Source: Xanthomonas sp. 10-10 (GTDB lineage: Bacteria; Pseudomonadota; Gammaproteobacteria; Xanthomonadales; Xanthomonadaceae). Taken from it: a stretch of 64,000 bases of DNA. Made by a program: the position numbers and the translations under genes. Position 1 is the first letter of the stretch. Every line of letters starts with the position of its first letter. Positions 43,557 through 51,458 of the stretch are shown here, in pieces. The notes beneath the pieces were generated by a model that did not search any database, was not told the origin of the DNA, and saw nothing but the letters and a program-made list of their open reading frames with translations. The DNA is taken from the NCBI RefSeq assembly GCF_040182365.1, contig NZ_CP144460.1, positions 1,054,001-1,118,000 of the forward strand. The letters are read 5' to 3'.

Positions 43557-45137
43557 ATGAACAAGGCTTGGATCCGTGGCATCGCCGCGGTTGCGTTGCT
43601 GGTGTCGTCGGCGTCGGCCGTGGCGGGCGCCTTCAGCAAGACTTATGAGCGCATCCCCGGCTGGGACGGCGCGCCGATGGGGGCGCTGGTGCTCGTGCCG
43701 CAAGGGCAGGGAAGCGGGCCGTTTCCGCTGATCGTGATGCCGGCCAGTTGGTCGTTGCCCAATCTGGAATATCTGGGCCGCGCCACCCAGCTGGCCAGCG
43801 ATGGCTATGTTGTCGTCAGCTACACCTCGCGCGGGTTCTGGGATTCGGCCGGGCAGATCGACATCGCCGGTCCGGACACCGTGGAAGACGTCAGTGCGGT
43901 CATCGATTGGGCGCTGGCGCACACGCCGGCCAATCCGAATGCGATCGGCGCGTCCGGCATCTCCTACGGCGCGGGTATCAGCTTGCTGGCCGCCGAGCGC
44001 GACCCGCGTATCAAGGCGGTGGCCGCGCTCAGTGGCTGGGCCGATCTTGAGGCTTCGCTGTATTCCAATCGTACCGTCAGCCAGCAAGGCGTCGGGTTGC
44101 TGGTCGGCGCAGGCGCGTTGACCGGACGCGCTGGCCCGGATCTGGCGCAGATCGGTACGAAAGTGGCGCAGGGCGATTTCGACGGTGCGGTACGGGGATT
44201 TCTGCCCAAGGCCGCTTCGCGCAGCCCGCTCACCGACGTGGCTGCACTCAACGTGCGCGGTACCGCAGTGCTGTTGGGAAATGCCTTCAACGACGGCTTG
44301 TTCCCGCCGAATCAGACCATCGCCTTCTTCAATCAGCTGCGCGGGCCCAAGCAATTGCTGCTGAGCCAGGGCGATCACGCCACCACGGAACTACCCGGTG
44401 CCTTGGGCCTGCCCAACGAGGTCTACACCGCCGCCACGCGTTGGTTCGATCGCCATCTCAAGCAAGTACGCAATGGCGTGGATACCGAAGCGCCGGTGCG
44501 ACTGTCGCCGCGCGCCGGGCAATGGCTGGCGTATCCGGATTGGACATCGGTGCAGCAGGGCAGCACGCGCCTGGGTCTGTCTGCACCATCCGGGTTGCTC
44601 AGCCCTACCGGTGGGTTGATTGCCGGCACCGCCAGCGGATGGCAGTCGCGCATTGCCACCGATGTGCCGACACTGGCCGACTCGGGCGTGGTGCTGGTCA
44701 GCGGTCTGTTGCAAGGCATCGGTGTGCCGGTCACCACGTCCATTCCATTGGTCAATCGCATCGGCGCCGCGGTGTGGATGGGTGCGCCGTCAAGCAGCAC
44801 GCAACGGCTGGCGGGCAGCCCATCGTTGCGCGTGACCGTGGTGCCCAGTCAACCGAACGTGAGCCTGTTCGCCTATCTCTATCACATGGATGCATTGGGC
44901 GTGGCGCAGTTGATCACGCATGCGCCGTACTCGCTTCGCGGAGCCATGCCGGGCCGCGCAGTGACGCTGGATTGGCCGCTGCAGGCGGCCGCTGCGGAGA
45001 TTCCGGCCGGGCAGCGTCTGGTGCTGGTGATTGACACGCACGACGTGCGCTATACCAATGCCAGTGACGGCGGCGGCACGGTGACGTTTACATCGCCGCT
45101 GGCAACGCCATCAGTATTGAACGTGCCGCTGCGATGA
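43557..45137 (+). CDS. Secreted alpha/beta hydrolase (CocE/NonD, S15-type)
   Basis: 526 residues from the ATG at 43557, with GGGAGAG about 8 nt upstream. A signal peptide (IAAVALLVSSASAVAGA) precedes the hydrolase fold: GAPMGALVLVPQG, YVVVSYTSRGFWDSAG (oxyanion region) and the nucleophile elbow GASGISYGAG with a Ser. DHATTELPG near residue 280 offers the His. The C-terminal 200 residues form the beta-sandwich seen in X-Pro dipeptidyl peptidases and cocaine-esterase-like enzymes (HDVRYTNASDGGGTVTFTSP). It is probably an esterase or aminopeptidase acting outside the cytoplasm. It stands alone, between the heptamer array and the repeat field. Confidence 0.82.
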   Translation: MNKAWIRGIAAVALLVSSASAVAGAFSKTYERIPGWDGAPMGALVLVPQGQGSGPFPLIVMPASWSLPNLEYLGRATQLASDGYVVVSYTSRGFWDSAGQIDIAGPDTVEDVSAVIDWALAHTPANPNAIGASGISYGAGISLLAAERDPRIKAVAALSGWADLEASLYSNRTVSQQGVGLLVGAGALTGRAGPDLAQIGTKVAQGDFDGAVRGFLPKAASRSPLTDVAALNVRGTAVLLGNAFNDGLFPPNQTIAFFNQLRGPKQLLLSQGDHATTELPGALGLPNEVYTAATRWFDRHLKQVRNGVDTEAPVRLSPRAGQWLAYPDWTSVQQGSTRLGLSAPSGLLSPTGGLIAGTASGWQSRIATDVPTLADSGVVLVSGLLQGIGVPVTTSIPLVNRIGAAVWMGAPSSSTQRLAGSPSLRVTVVPSQPNVSLFAYLYHMDALGVAQLITHAPYSLRGAMPGRAVTLDWPLQAAAAEIPAGQRLVLVIDTHDVRYTNASDGGGTVTFTSPLATPSVLNVPLR

Positions 45138-45370
45138 CGTTGTGCTGAGCGGATGGCGCGGTGAGTTGCAGGTCGCGTGCATCCGAGCGGGTGCGGCAAT
45201 CATCGCCTGTCCATTAGTGCGCAACTGCATGTGCATCCAGACACAGCCGACAAGATAGGCAGGATGTCATTCCCGATTCCGGGAGAGTTATAGGGCGGTA
45301 GTCCTGCAGCCTGGCTCAGGGCCTTCGCTCGCCCCCATTGCGGGACACGCTGCCATGACGTCCGTGCAGC
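45138..45370. other. Intergenic region before the 293-bp array
   Basis: About 230 bp without an evident gene or signal; it leads into the first module. Confidence 0.5.
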
Positions 45371-46377
45371 TCTTACGCAGCATGCATGCCACATAGGTCC
45401 CGCGACTGTGGGCGGGCAAGGACCTGTCGAGAAGGTCGGTGTGCATGGTTTTCAACAAAGCAGCCAGGAAGCTGTCTGGTGCGGTGAGGGCACTGCGCCC
45501 TAGGCGCTGTGAGTTTGCTGCAGGGCCCTTGCCCGCCCACCATCGCGGGACACGCCGTGAATCCGTCCATGGAGGCTCTTACGCGGCATCCATGCCGCGT
45601 AAGGTCCCGCGACGGTGAGCGGGCAAGGGCCAGTCAAGATGGTCGGTGTGCATGGTTTTCAGCAAAGCAGCCAGCAAACTGTCTGGTGCGGTGTCCTCGC
45701 CGATTGCGGGACCGTTGGCGGCATGGATGCCGCCACCGAGCCTACAGGGACGTACTTGCGGCGTGTCCCGCAAGCGGTGAGGGCACCGCGCCCTCGACGC
45801 TGTGAGTTTGCTGCAGGGCCCTTGCCCGCCCACCGTCACGGGACACGCTGCAAGTACATCCTTGTAAGCTCTTACGCGGCATCCATGCCGCGTAAGGTCC
45901 CGCGACGGTGGGCGGCAAGGGCCAGTCAAGATGGTCGGTGTGTAGGGTTTTCAGTAATGCAGCCAGCAAACTGTCTGGTGCGGTGTCCTCGCCGATTGCG
46001 AGAACCGTGTGGCGGCATGGATGCCGCCACTGAGCCCCCATGGACGGGTTTACGGCGTGTCCCGCGAGCGGCGAGGGCACCGCGCCCTCTATGCTGCGCG
46101 TTTGCTGCAGGCCCTTGCCGGCTCACCATCGCGGGACACGCTGCAAGTACATCCTTGTAAGCTCTTACGCGGCATCCATGCCGCGTAAGGTCCCGTGACG
46201 GTGGGCGGGCAAGGACCCGTCGAGATGGTCGGTGTGCATGGCTTTCACTAAAGCAGCCAGCAAACAGTCTGGTGCGGCGTGCTCGCCGCTTGCGGGACCG
46301 TGTGGCGGCATGGATGCCCCCTGGGACTGGTTCACGGCGTGTCCCGCGAGCGGTGAGGGCGCCGGACCCTCGACCAG
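45371..46377. repeat. Tandem array of 293-bp modules with nested inverted repeats
   Basis: The anchor TCTTACGC recurs at 45371, 45577, 45870 and 46163, with spacings 206, 293 and 293 bp. Each full unit opens with a TTACGCGGCAT/ATGCCGCGTAA hairpin (2-nt loop), continues with GGTCCCGCGACGGTGGGCGG and AAGGGCC, has a GGCGGCAT/ATGCCGCC dyad in the middle, and closes with the reverse complement of that GTCCCGCG...GGGCC tract. The first unit lacks about 87 internal bases and the fourth is cut at its right end. Short reading frames through it repeat with the DNA and lack ribosome sites, so I do not call genes here. Confidence 0.9.
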
Positions 46378-46761
46378 TAGAGCGTTGCTACGGCTTCATA
46401 ACGCACCGATCCAAAACCTGGTTGTCCTGAGCGGGGACTGGACTGTGAGGGCAAGGTCGCGGTTGCCCGGAAATGACTGCATGGCGTGACTGCACACCGT
46501 CGCTGCGCAGCATTTATGCGGAATTTACGCGGCGGCTGTCGCAGGTCCATAGCGACTTTACGCAGCCCGGGAAGACACTGCGCAGGTTGGCGGAGCGGTT
46601 CCGCCCTGGACGATTCCGATGCATCCCTTGACCTGTCTGCTCCATCGGCGCTGTGCGCGCGGTGTGGCAGCGCTTTGCCTTGTTGGCCTGCAGACGCTGC
46701 ATGCGCCGTTGCACATCGCATCCATCGCGCCGCGTTGCGCGCACGACGGGGAGTAACCGTC
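46378..46761. other. kdp upstream region
   Basis: 384 bp between the array and kdpF. It contains the KdpE-like site at 46513-46529 and another TTTACG at 46557-46562. A frame through 46486-46761 in the kdpF phase has no independent support. Confidence 0.6.
46513..46529 (+). promoter_or_regulatory. Candidate KdpE binding site
   Basis: TTTATG-CGGAA-TTTACG matches the TTTATA-N5-TTTACA direct-repeat layout described for E. coli KdpE, with one mismatch per half-site. A further TTTACG lies 33 bp on (46557). It is 232 bp upstream of kdpF, further than in E. coli, so the promoter must lie between. Confidence 0.5.
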
Positions 46762-46854
46762 ATGCCTGCCTGGTTGTCCCTGCTGTGCGGCGTGGCCGTA
46801 CTCGTTGCTGCGGCTTACCTGTTGTACGTGGTGCTGCGGCCCGAAGACTTCTGA
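46762..46854 (+). CDS. kdpF: Potassium-transporting ATPase small subunit KdpF
   Basis: 30 residues with a single membrane helix (LSLLCGVAVLVAAAYLLYVVL) and the typical end RPEDF. GGGGAG lies 9 nt upstream. KdpF stabilises the KdpABC complex. It precedes kdpA by 15 bp. Confidence 0.93.
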   Translation: MPAWLSLLCGVAVLVAAAYLLYVVLRPEDF

Positions 46855-46869
46855 TGCGAGTGCGCTCCA

Positions 46870-48684
46870 ATGAGTGAAACCTTTCTTGTCTACGCGCTGG
46901 CCATCGTGCTGGCGTGGCCCCTGGGCCGTTATCTGGCGGCAGTGATGCGTGGTGCACCGATGCGCGGCGATGCGCTGTTCGGCTGGATCGAACGGCCGTT
47001 GTATGCACTACTCGGTACCCGCCCGCAGCAGGGCATGTCGTGGCGCGGCTATGCAGTGGCGTTCTTGCTCAGCAATCTGGTTGTCGGCCTGCTGACCTGG
47101 GCAGTTTTCATGACCCAGGCATGGCTGCCGTTCAACCCGGACGCCATCCCGAACATGCGCTGGGATACCGCGCTGCACACCATGGTGTCGTTCGTCACCA
47201 ACACCAATCAGCAGCACTACTCAGGCCAGGCGCAGTTGTCGTACCTGGCGCAGATGACCGGCATCGTCGGCCTGCAGGTGGTGACGCCGATGATGGGCCT
47301 GGCCTTGGCGGTGGCGACCTTGCGTGCATTGTTCGGCGGGCGAGGCGCCGCAACCGTGTCAGATGCTTCGCTGGCATCCACTGCGACGGCGAGCGCCAAG
47401 CCACCGGTGGACGGGCCGTACGATGCGGAAATTCACACGCCACACCAGGGACGGCAGCAGTCGGCTTCGGGATTGGAGGCACTGCCGGAGGCAGACGTCG
47501 GCAATTACTGGGCGGATGTGATCCGCGCCAGCGTGCGTGTGTTGCTGCCGCTGTGCCTGCTGTGGACCGTGCTGCTTGGCTGGCAAGGCGTTCCCTCCAC
47601 ATTGCAGGGTGCCGCCACCGCCACACCGTTGGACAGCAGTGCCGGCATGCCCAAGCAGACCATTCCGGTCGGCCCGGTGGCGGCGATGGTCGCGGTCAAA
47701 CAGCTCGGCACCAATGGCGGCGGCTGGTATGGCCCCAATAGTTCGGTGGCGTTGGAAAACCCCACGCCGTTGAGCAATTTGCTGGAAACCCTGGCGCTGG
47801 TGCTGCTGCCGATGAGCGTGGTGTTCATGGTCGGCTACCTGACCGGGCGCAAGCGACTCACCGCGTTGGTGTTCGGCACCATGTTGACGATGTCGGCTGC
47901 CTCCACTGCGTTGTTGCTGTGGTCCGAAGCGCATTCGGCCAGTGCCGCCTCGCCGGCCTTGATGGAAGGCAAGGAAGTGCGCATCGGCGCCGATGCGTCC
48001 GCACTGTGGGCAGCGTTGACCACGCAAACCTCCAACGGTTCGGTCAATGCAATGCACGACTCGCTGGCGCCGCTGAGTGGCCTGGTCACGTTGGTGGATA
48101 TGCTGATCAACGCCATCTGGGGCGGCGTCGGCTGCGGCCTGCAGCAGTTTGTGGTGTACCTGTTATTGAGCGTGTTTCTGGCTGGGTTGATGACCGGGCG
48201 CACGCCCGAATTGTTCGGCCGCAAGATCGAAGCGCGCGAAGTGCAATTGCTGGCACTGTTGATTCTGTTGCAGCCGCTGGTGGTGCTGGGCTTTACCGCG
48301 GTGGCATTGGCGGTGCCGGCATTGACAGCCAATTCCAATCCGGGCTTTCACGGCATCAGCCAGGTGTTCTACGAGTACACCTCGGCCTTCGCCAACAATG
48401 GCTCGGGTTTCGAAGGGCTGGGCGATGCCACGTATTGGTGGAACCTGAGTTGCTCGGTGGTGCTGGTCCTGGGCCGCTACCCGGCGTTGATCCTGCCGTT
48501 GATGGTGGCCGCGCGCATGGCGGTAAAGCGGCGTGCGCCCGAATCGGCCGGCAGCCTGCAGGTCGAAACGCCCACCTTTGCGCTGACCTTGATGGCGATC
48601 GTGCTCGTGCTGACCGTGCTGCAGTTCATGCCGGCACTGGTGCTGGGTCCCATCGCTGAACACCTCGCCCTGGCGGCATCCTGA
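46870..48684 (+). CDS. kdpA: Potassium-transporting ATPase, K+-channel-like subunit
   Basis: 604 residues with about ten membrane helices. Selectivity-filter-type segments of the four pore repeats are visible: SFVTNTNQQHYSGQ, GTNGGGWYGPNSSVALENP, NAIWGGVGCG and SAFANNGSGFEGL. The N-terminus ALAIVLAWPLGRYLA is the usual one. It takes K+ through the inner membrane as part of the high-affinity KdpFABC pump. It is a little longer than the E. coli protein (557). Confidence 0.97.
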   Translation: MSETFLVYALAIVLAWPLGRYLAAVMRGAPMRGDALFGWIERPLYALLGTRPQQGMSWRGYAVAFLLSNLVVGLLTWAVFMTQAWLPFNPDAIPNMRWDTALHTMVSFVTNTNQQHYSGQAQLSYLAQMTGIVGLQVVTPMMGLALAVATLRALFGGRGAATVSDASLASTATASAKPPVDGPYDAEIHTPHQGRQQSASGLEALPEADVGNYWADVIRASVRVLLPLCLLWTVLLGWQGVPSTLQGAATATPLDSSAGMPKQTIPVGPVAAMVAVKQLGTNGGGWYGPNSSVALENPTPLSNLLETLALVLLPMSVVFMVGYLTGRKRLTALVFGTMLTMSAASTALLLWSEAHSASAASPALMEGKEVRIGADASALWAALTTQTSNGSVNAMHDSLAPLSGLVTLVDMLINAIWGGVGCGLQQFVVYLLLSVFLAGLMTGRTPELFGRKIEAREVQLLALLILLQPLVVLGFTAVALAVPALTANSNPGFHGISQVFYEYTSAFANNGSGFEGLGDATYWWNLSCSVVLVLGRYPALILPLMVAARMAVKRRAPESAGSLQVETPTFALTLMAIVLVLTVLQFMPALVLGPIAEHLALAAS

Positions 48685-48694
48685 GAATTGAGCA

Positions 48695-50743
48695 ATGTCT
48701 ACGATCGATACAACTGAAAAACGCGAGCGCGGTGACGCAGCGTTGTTCGATGCTGCGGTGCTGATCGCAGCGATGCGTGCGGCCTTTATCAAGCTGTCGC
48801 CACGGCATCTGCTGCGCAGCCCGGTCATGGCGGTGGTGATGGGCGGCACGCTGCTGGCGGCAGTGATCACCGCCAGCGGCTACGGCAATGCCGGCTTTGG
48901 CTGGGCGATCACGGTGATCTTGTTCGTCACCGTGCTGTTCGGCAATTTTGCCGAAGCCATCGCCGAAGCGCGCGGGCGTGGACAAGCCGCATCGCTGCGC
49001 CGTGCGCGCAAGGATCTGGTCGCACGTCGCGTCGAAACCGCATTGGGCGGGCGCGAAACCCGCGTACCGGCTGCCGAACTGCGCCCGGGCGACTACGTGA
49101 TGGTGTCCGAAGGCGAATTCGTCCCGGCCGACGGCGAGATCGTGCGCGGTCTTGCCACCATCAACGAAGCGGCGGTGACCGGCGAATCGGCACCGGTGCT
49201 GCGCGAGGCCGGCACCGATCGCAGTGGCGTGATCGGCGGCACGCGGGTGCTGTCCGACGAGATCGTGTTCAAGGTGACGGCCGAGCCGGGCCACAGCTTT
49301 CTGGATCGCATGATCGCGCTGGTGGAAGGCGCCAACCGGCAGAAGACGCCCAACGAAATCGCGCTGACCTTGTTGCTGGCCGCAATGACGTTGACCTTCC
49401 TGATCGTGGTGGCATCGCTGCCGGCGATTGCCGGCTTCGTCGGCGTCACGCTGGATCCGTTGTTGCTGATCGCATTGCTGGTGTGCCTGATCCCGACCAC
49501 CATCGGCGGCCTGTTGCCGGCGATCGGCATTGCCGGCATGAACCGCGCGCTGTCGGCCAATGTGCTGGCCAAGTCCGGCAAGGCGGTGGAAGTGGCTGGC
49601 GACGTGGACGTGTTGCTGCTCGACAAGACCGGTACCATTACCTACGGCGACCGCCAGGCCACCGCGTTCCATCCCCTGGCCGGCATCGATCGTACGCAAC
49701 TGCGCGATGCCGCGATGCTGGCCTCGCTGGCCGACCCGACGCCGGAAGGTAAATCCATCGTCAAGCTGGCACGTCAGCAGGGTGCGGTTGCGGTCGAGCC
49801 GGACGGCGCGCATTTCATCGCCTTCACTGCGCAAACCCGCATGTCCGGCGTCGACATCGCCGGGCGCAGCATCCGCAAAGGCGCCGGCGACTCGATCGTC
49901 GCCTATGTACAGGCAATGGGCGCGACGGTCTCGCCGGAATTGAACGGACGTATCGAAGAAGTCGCGCGCGGTGGTGCCACGCCGCTGGTGGTGGCCGAAG
50001 GCCGCCATGTGCTCGGCGTGGTCGAGTTGAGCGACGTGGTCAAGCAGGGCATCAAGGAGAAATTTGCGCAGCTGCGTGCGATGGGCATCAAGACGGTGAT
50101 GATCACCGGCGACAACCCGCTCACCGCCGCCGCGATTGCCGCCGAAGCCGGCGTGGACGATTACATCGCGCAGGCGCGCCCGGAAGACAAGCTGGCGCGC
50201 ATCCGTGCCGAGCAGGCCGGCGGTCGGCTGGTGGCGATGGTCGGCGACGGCACCAACGATGCGCCGGCATTGGCACAGGCCGACGTGGGCCTGGCGATGA
50301 ACTCCGGGACGCAGGCGGCCAAGGAGGCCGGCAACATGGTGGATCTGGATTCTGACCCGGCCAAGCTGCTGGCGGTGGTCGAAGTGGGCAAGCAGCAGTT
50401 GATCACGCGCGGTGCCTTGACCACCTTCTCGCTGGCCAACGACGTGTCGAAGTACTTCGCGATCCTGCCCGCGCTGTTTGCGGCCGCGATTCCCTCGATG
50501 GCCGCGCTCAACGTGATGCAGTTGTCCAGCCCGCGGCATGCGGTGCTGGCGGCGCTGATCTTCAATGCGTTGATCATTCCGGCGTTGATTCCGCTGGCCT
50601 TGCGCGGCGTGCGGTTCCGTCCGTCCAGCGCCACGGCCTTGCTGCGCCGGAACATGCTGATCTACGGCCTGGGTGGCGTCTTGCTGCCGTTTGCCGCCAT
50701 CAAACTGATCGATCTGGCGCTTGTCGCCACCCTGGGTACCTGA
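48695..50743 (+). CDS. kdpB: Potassium-transporting P-type ATPase, catalytic subunit
   Basis: 682 residues. The phosphorylated Asp310 is in [19 protein letters not shown], near the E. coli Asp307. TGES lies in [14 protein letters not shown] (actuator loop), [14 protein letters not shown] and [20 protein letters not shown] form the P-domain hinge. Membrane helices occur at about 40-90, 235-290 and 590-680. It hydrolyses ATP to drive K+ uptake with KdpA. It follows kdpA by 10 bp and precedes kdpC by 3 bp. Confidence 0.98.
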   Translation: MSTIDTTEKRERGDAALFDAAVLIAAMRAAFIKLSPRHLLRSPVMAVVMGGTLLAAVITASGYGNAGFGWAITVILFVTVLFGNFAEAIAEARGRGQAASLRRARKDLVARRVETALGGRETRVPAAELRPGDYVMVSEGEFVPADGEIVRGLATINEAAVTGESAPVLREAGTDRSGVIGGTRVLSDEIVFKVTAEPGHSFLDRMIALVEGANRQKTPNEIALTLLLAAMTLTFLIVVASLPAIAGFVGVTLDPLLLIALLVCLIPTTIGGLLPAIGIAGMNRALSANVLAKSGKAVEVAGDVDVLLLDKTGTITYGDRQATAFHPLAGIDRTQLRDAAMLASLADPTPEGKSIVKLARQQGAVAVEPDGAHFIAFTAQTRMSGVDIAGRSIRKGAGDSIVAYVQAMGATVSPELNGRIEEVARGGATPLVVAEGRHVLGVVELSDVVKQGIKEKFAQLRAMGIKTVMITGDNPLTAAAIAAEAGVDDYIAQARPEDKLARIRAEQAGGRLVAMVGDGTNDAPALAQADVGLAMNSGTQAAKEAGNMVDLDSDPAKLLAVVEVGKQQLITRGALTTFSLANDVSKYFAILPALFAAAIPSMAALNVMQLSSPRHAVLAALIFNALIIPALIPLALRGVRFRPSSATALLRRNMLIYGLGGVLLPFAAIKLIDLALVATLGT

Positions 50744-50746
50744 GTC

Positions 50747-51403
50747 ATGACCACGTCTTCCAAGAGCACTGCCATATCCACCTCCGTGCCATTGCGCGAT
50801 GATGGCGTCCTGCGTGCCTCCATCGGCCTGGCAGCTTTCACGCTGCTCGGCCTGGGCCTGGCCTATTCGCTGGTCGCCACCGGCATCACTGGCGCGCTGT
50901 TTCCGGCGCAGGCGCAGGGCTCGCTGCTGCGTGCGGAGGCGAAGGTGGTCGGCTCGGCACTGGTGGCGCAGCCCTTCACGGATGCGCGTTACTTCCAGCC
51001 GCGCCCATCCGCGGCCAAGTACGACCTCACCGCTGCCGCCGGCAGCAATCAGGCGCGCTCCAATCCGGACCTGCAGTCGCGCATCGCCACAGCGCGTGCC
51101 GAGGTTGCCGCACGCGATGGCATCGCCCCGGATGCGGTTCCGGGCGAGTTGCTGACCCAGTCCGGCAGCGGCCTGGACCCGCACCTGAGCCCGGCCGGCG
51201 CCCAGGTACAGGTGCGCCGCGTCGCCGCCGCCCGCGGCTGGCCGGAACAACGCATCGCCGCGCTCCTGCAGGCCGCCACCGAACACCCCCAGTTCGGCCT
51301 GCTTGGGCAGCCTCGGGTGAATGTGCTGGCGCTGAACCTGGCATTGGATCGCGCCGGGAATGGGGAAACGGGAATCGGGAATGGGGTGAAGCAAAAGCAA
51401 TAG
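50747..51403 (+). CDS. kdpC: Potassium-transporting ATPase KdpC subunit, with repeat-derived C-terminal tail
   Basis: 218 residues. One N-terminal membrane helix (FTLLGLGLAYSLVATGITGALFP within a slightly longer segment) and the periplasmic domain with GSALVAQPFTDARYFQPRPSA, SGSGLDPHLSPAGAQVQVRRVA and GQPRVNVLALNLALD are canonical. The family normally ends about there; residues from about 204 on (GNGETGIGNGVKQKQ) come from a two-armed GGGAAT element that starts at 51356. KdpC assists K+ binding or coupling in the pump. The tail probably does not disturb the fold. Confidence 0.95.
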   Translation: MTTSSKSTAISTSVPLRDDGVLRASIGLAAFTLLGLGLAYSLVATGITGALFPAQAQGSLLRAEAKVVGSALVAQPFTDARYFQPRPSAAKYDLTAAAGSNQARSNPDLQSRIATARAEVAARDGIAPDAVPGELLTQSGSGLDPHLSPAGAQVQVRRVAAARGWPEQRIAALLQAATEHPQFGLLGQPRVNVLALNLALDRAGNGETGIGNGVKQKQ

Positions 51404-51457
51404 GATCATCGGGCAGCTGTAGGCTTTGCGATTCCCCATTCCCCATTCCCCATTCCC
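51356..51457. repeat. Two-armed GGGAAT/ATTCCC element at the kdpC-kdpD junction
   Basis: The left arm (GGGAATGGGGAAACGGGAAT and on) lies inside the kdpC frame; the right arm (GATTCCCCATTCCCCATTCC and on) ends one base before the kdpD ATG at 51459. About 45 unique nt lie between. Confidence 0.92.
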
Positions 51458-51458
51458 G

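Noticed and set aside
43180-43648. Frames with repeating IPNPESR or DSGFGIR heptapeptides
   Set aside because: A 7-nt period gives open frames on both strands automatically; no start signal or protein context supports expression.
45373-46160. Several short frames in the 293-bp array
   Set aside because: They recur in step with the DNA repeat on both strands, change phase between modules and lack ribosome sites, so they are by-products of the repeat.
45371-46377. Integron attC array or insertion sequence
   Set aside because: No integrase, no transposase, no gene cassettes and no target-site duplications were found; the modules lack attC R-box features that I could recognise.
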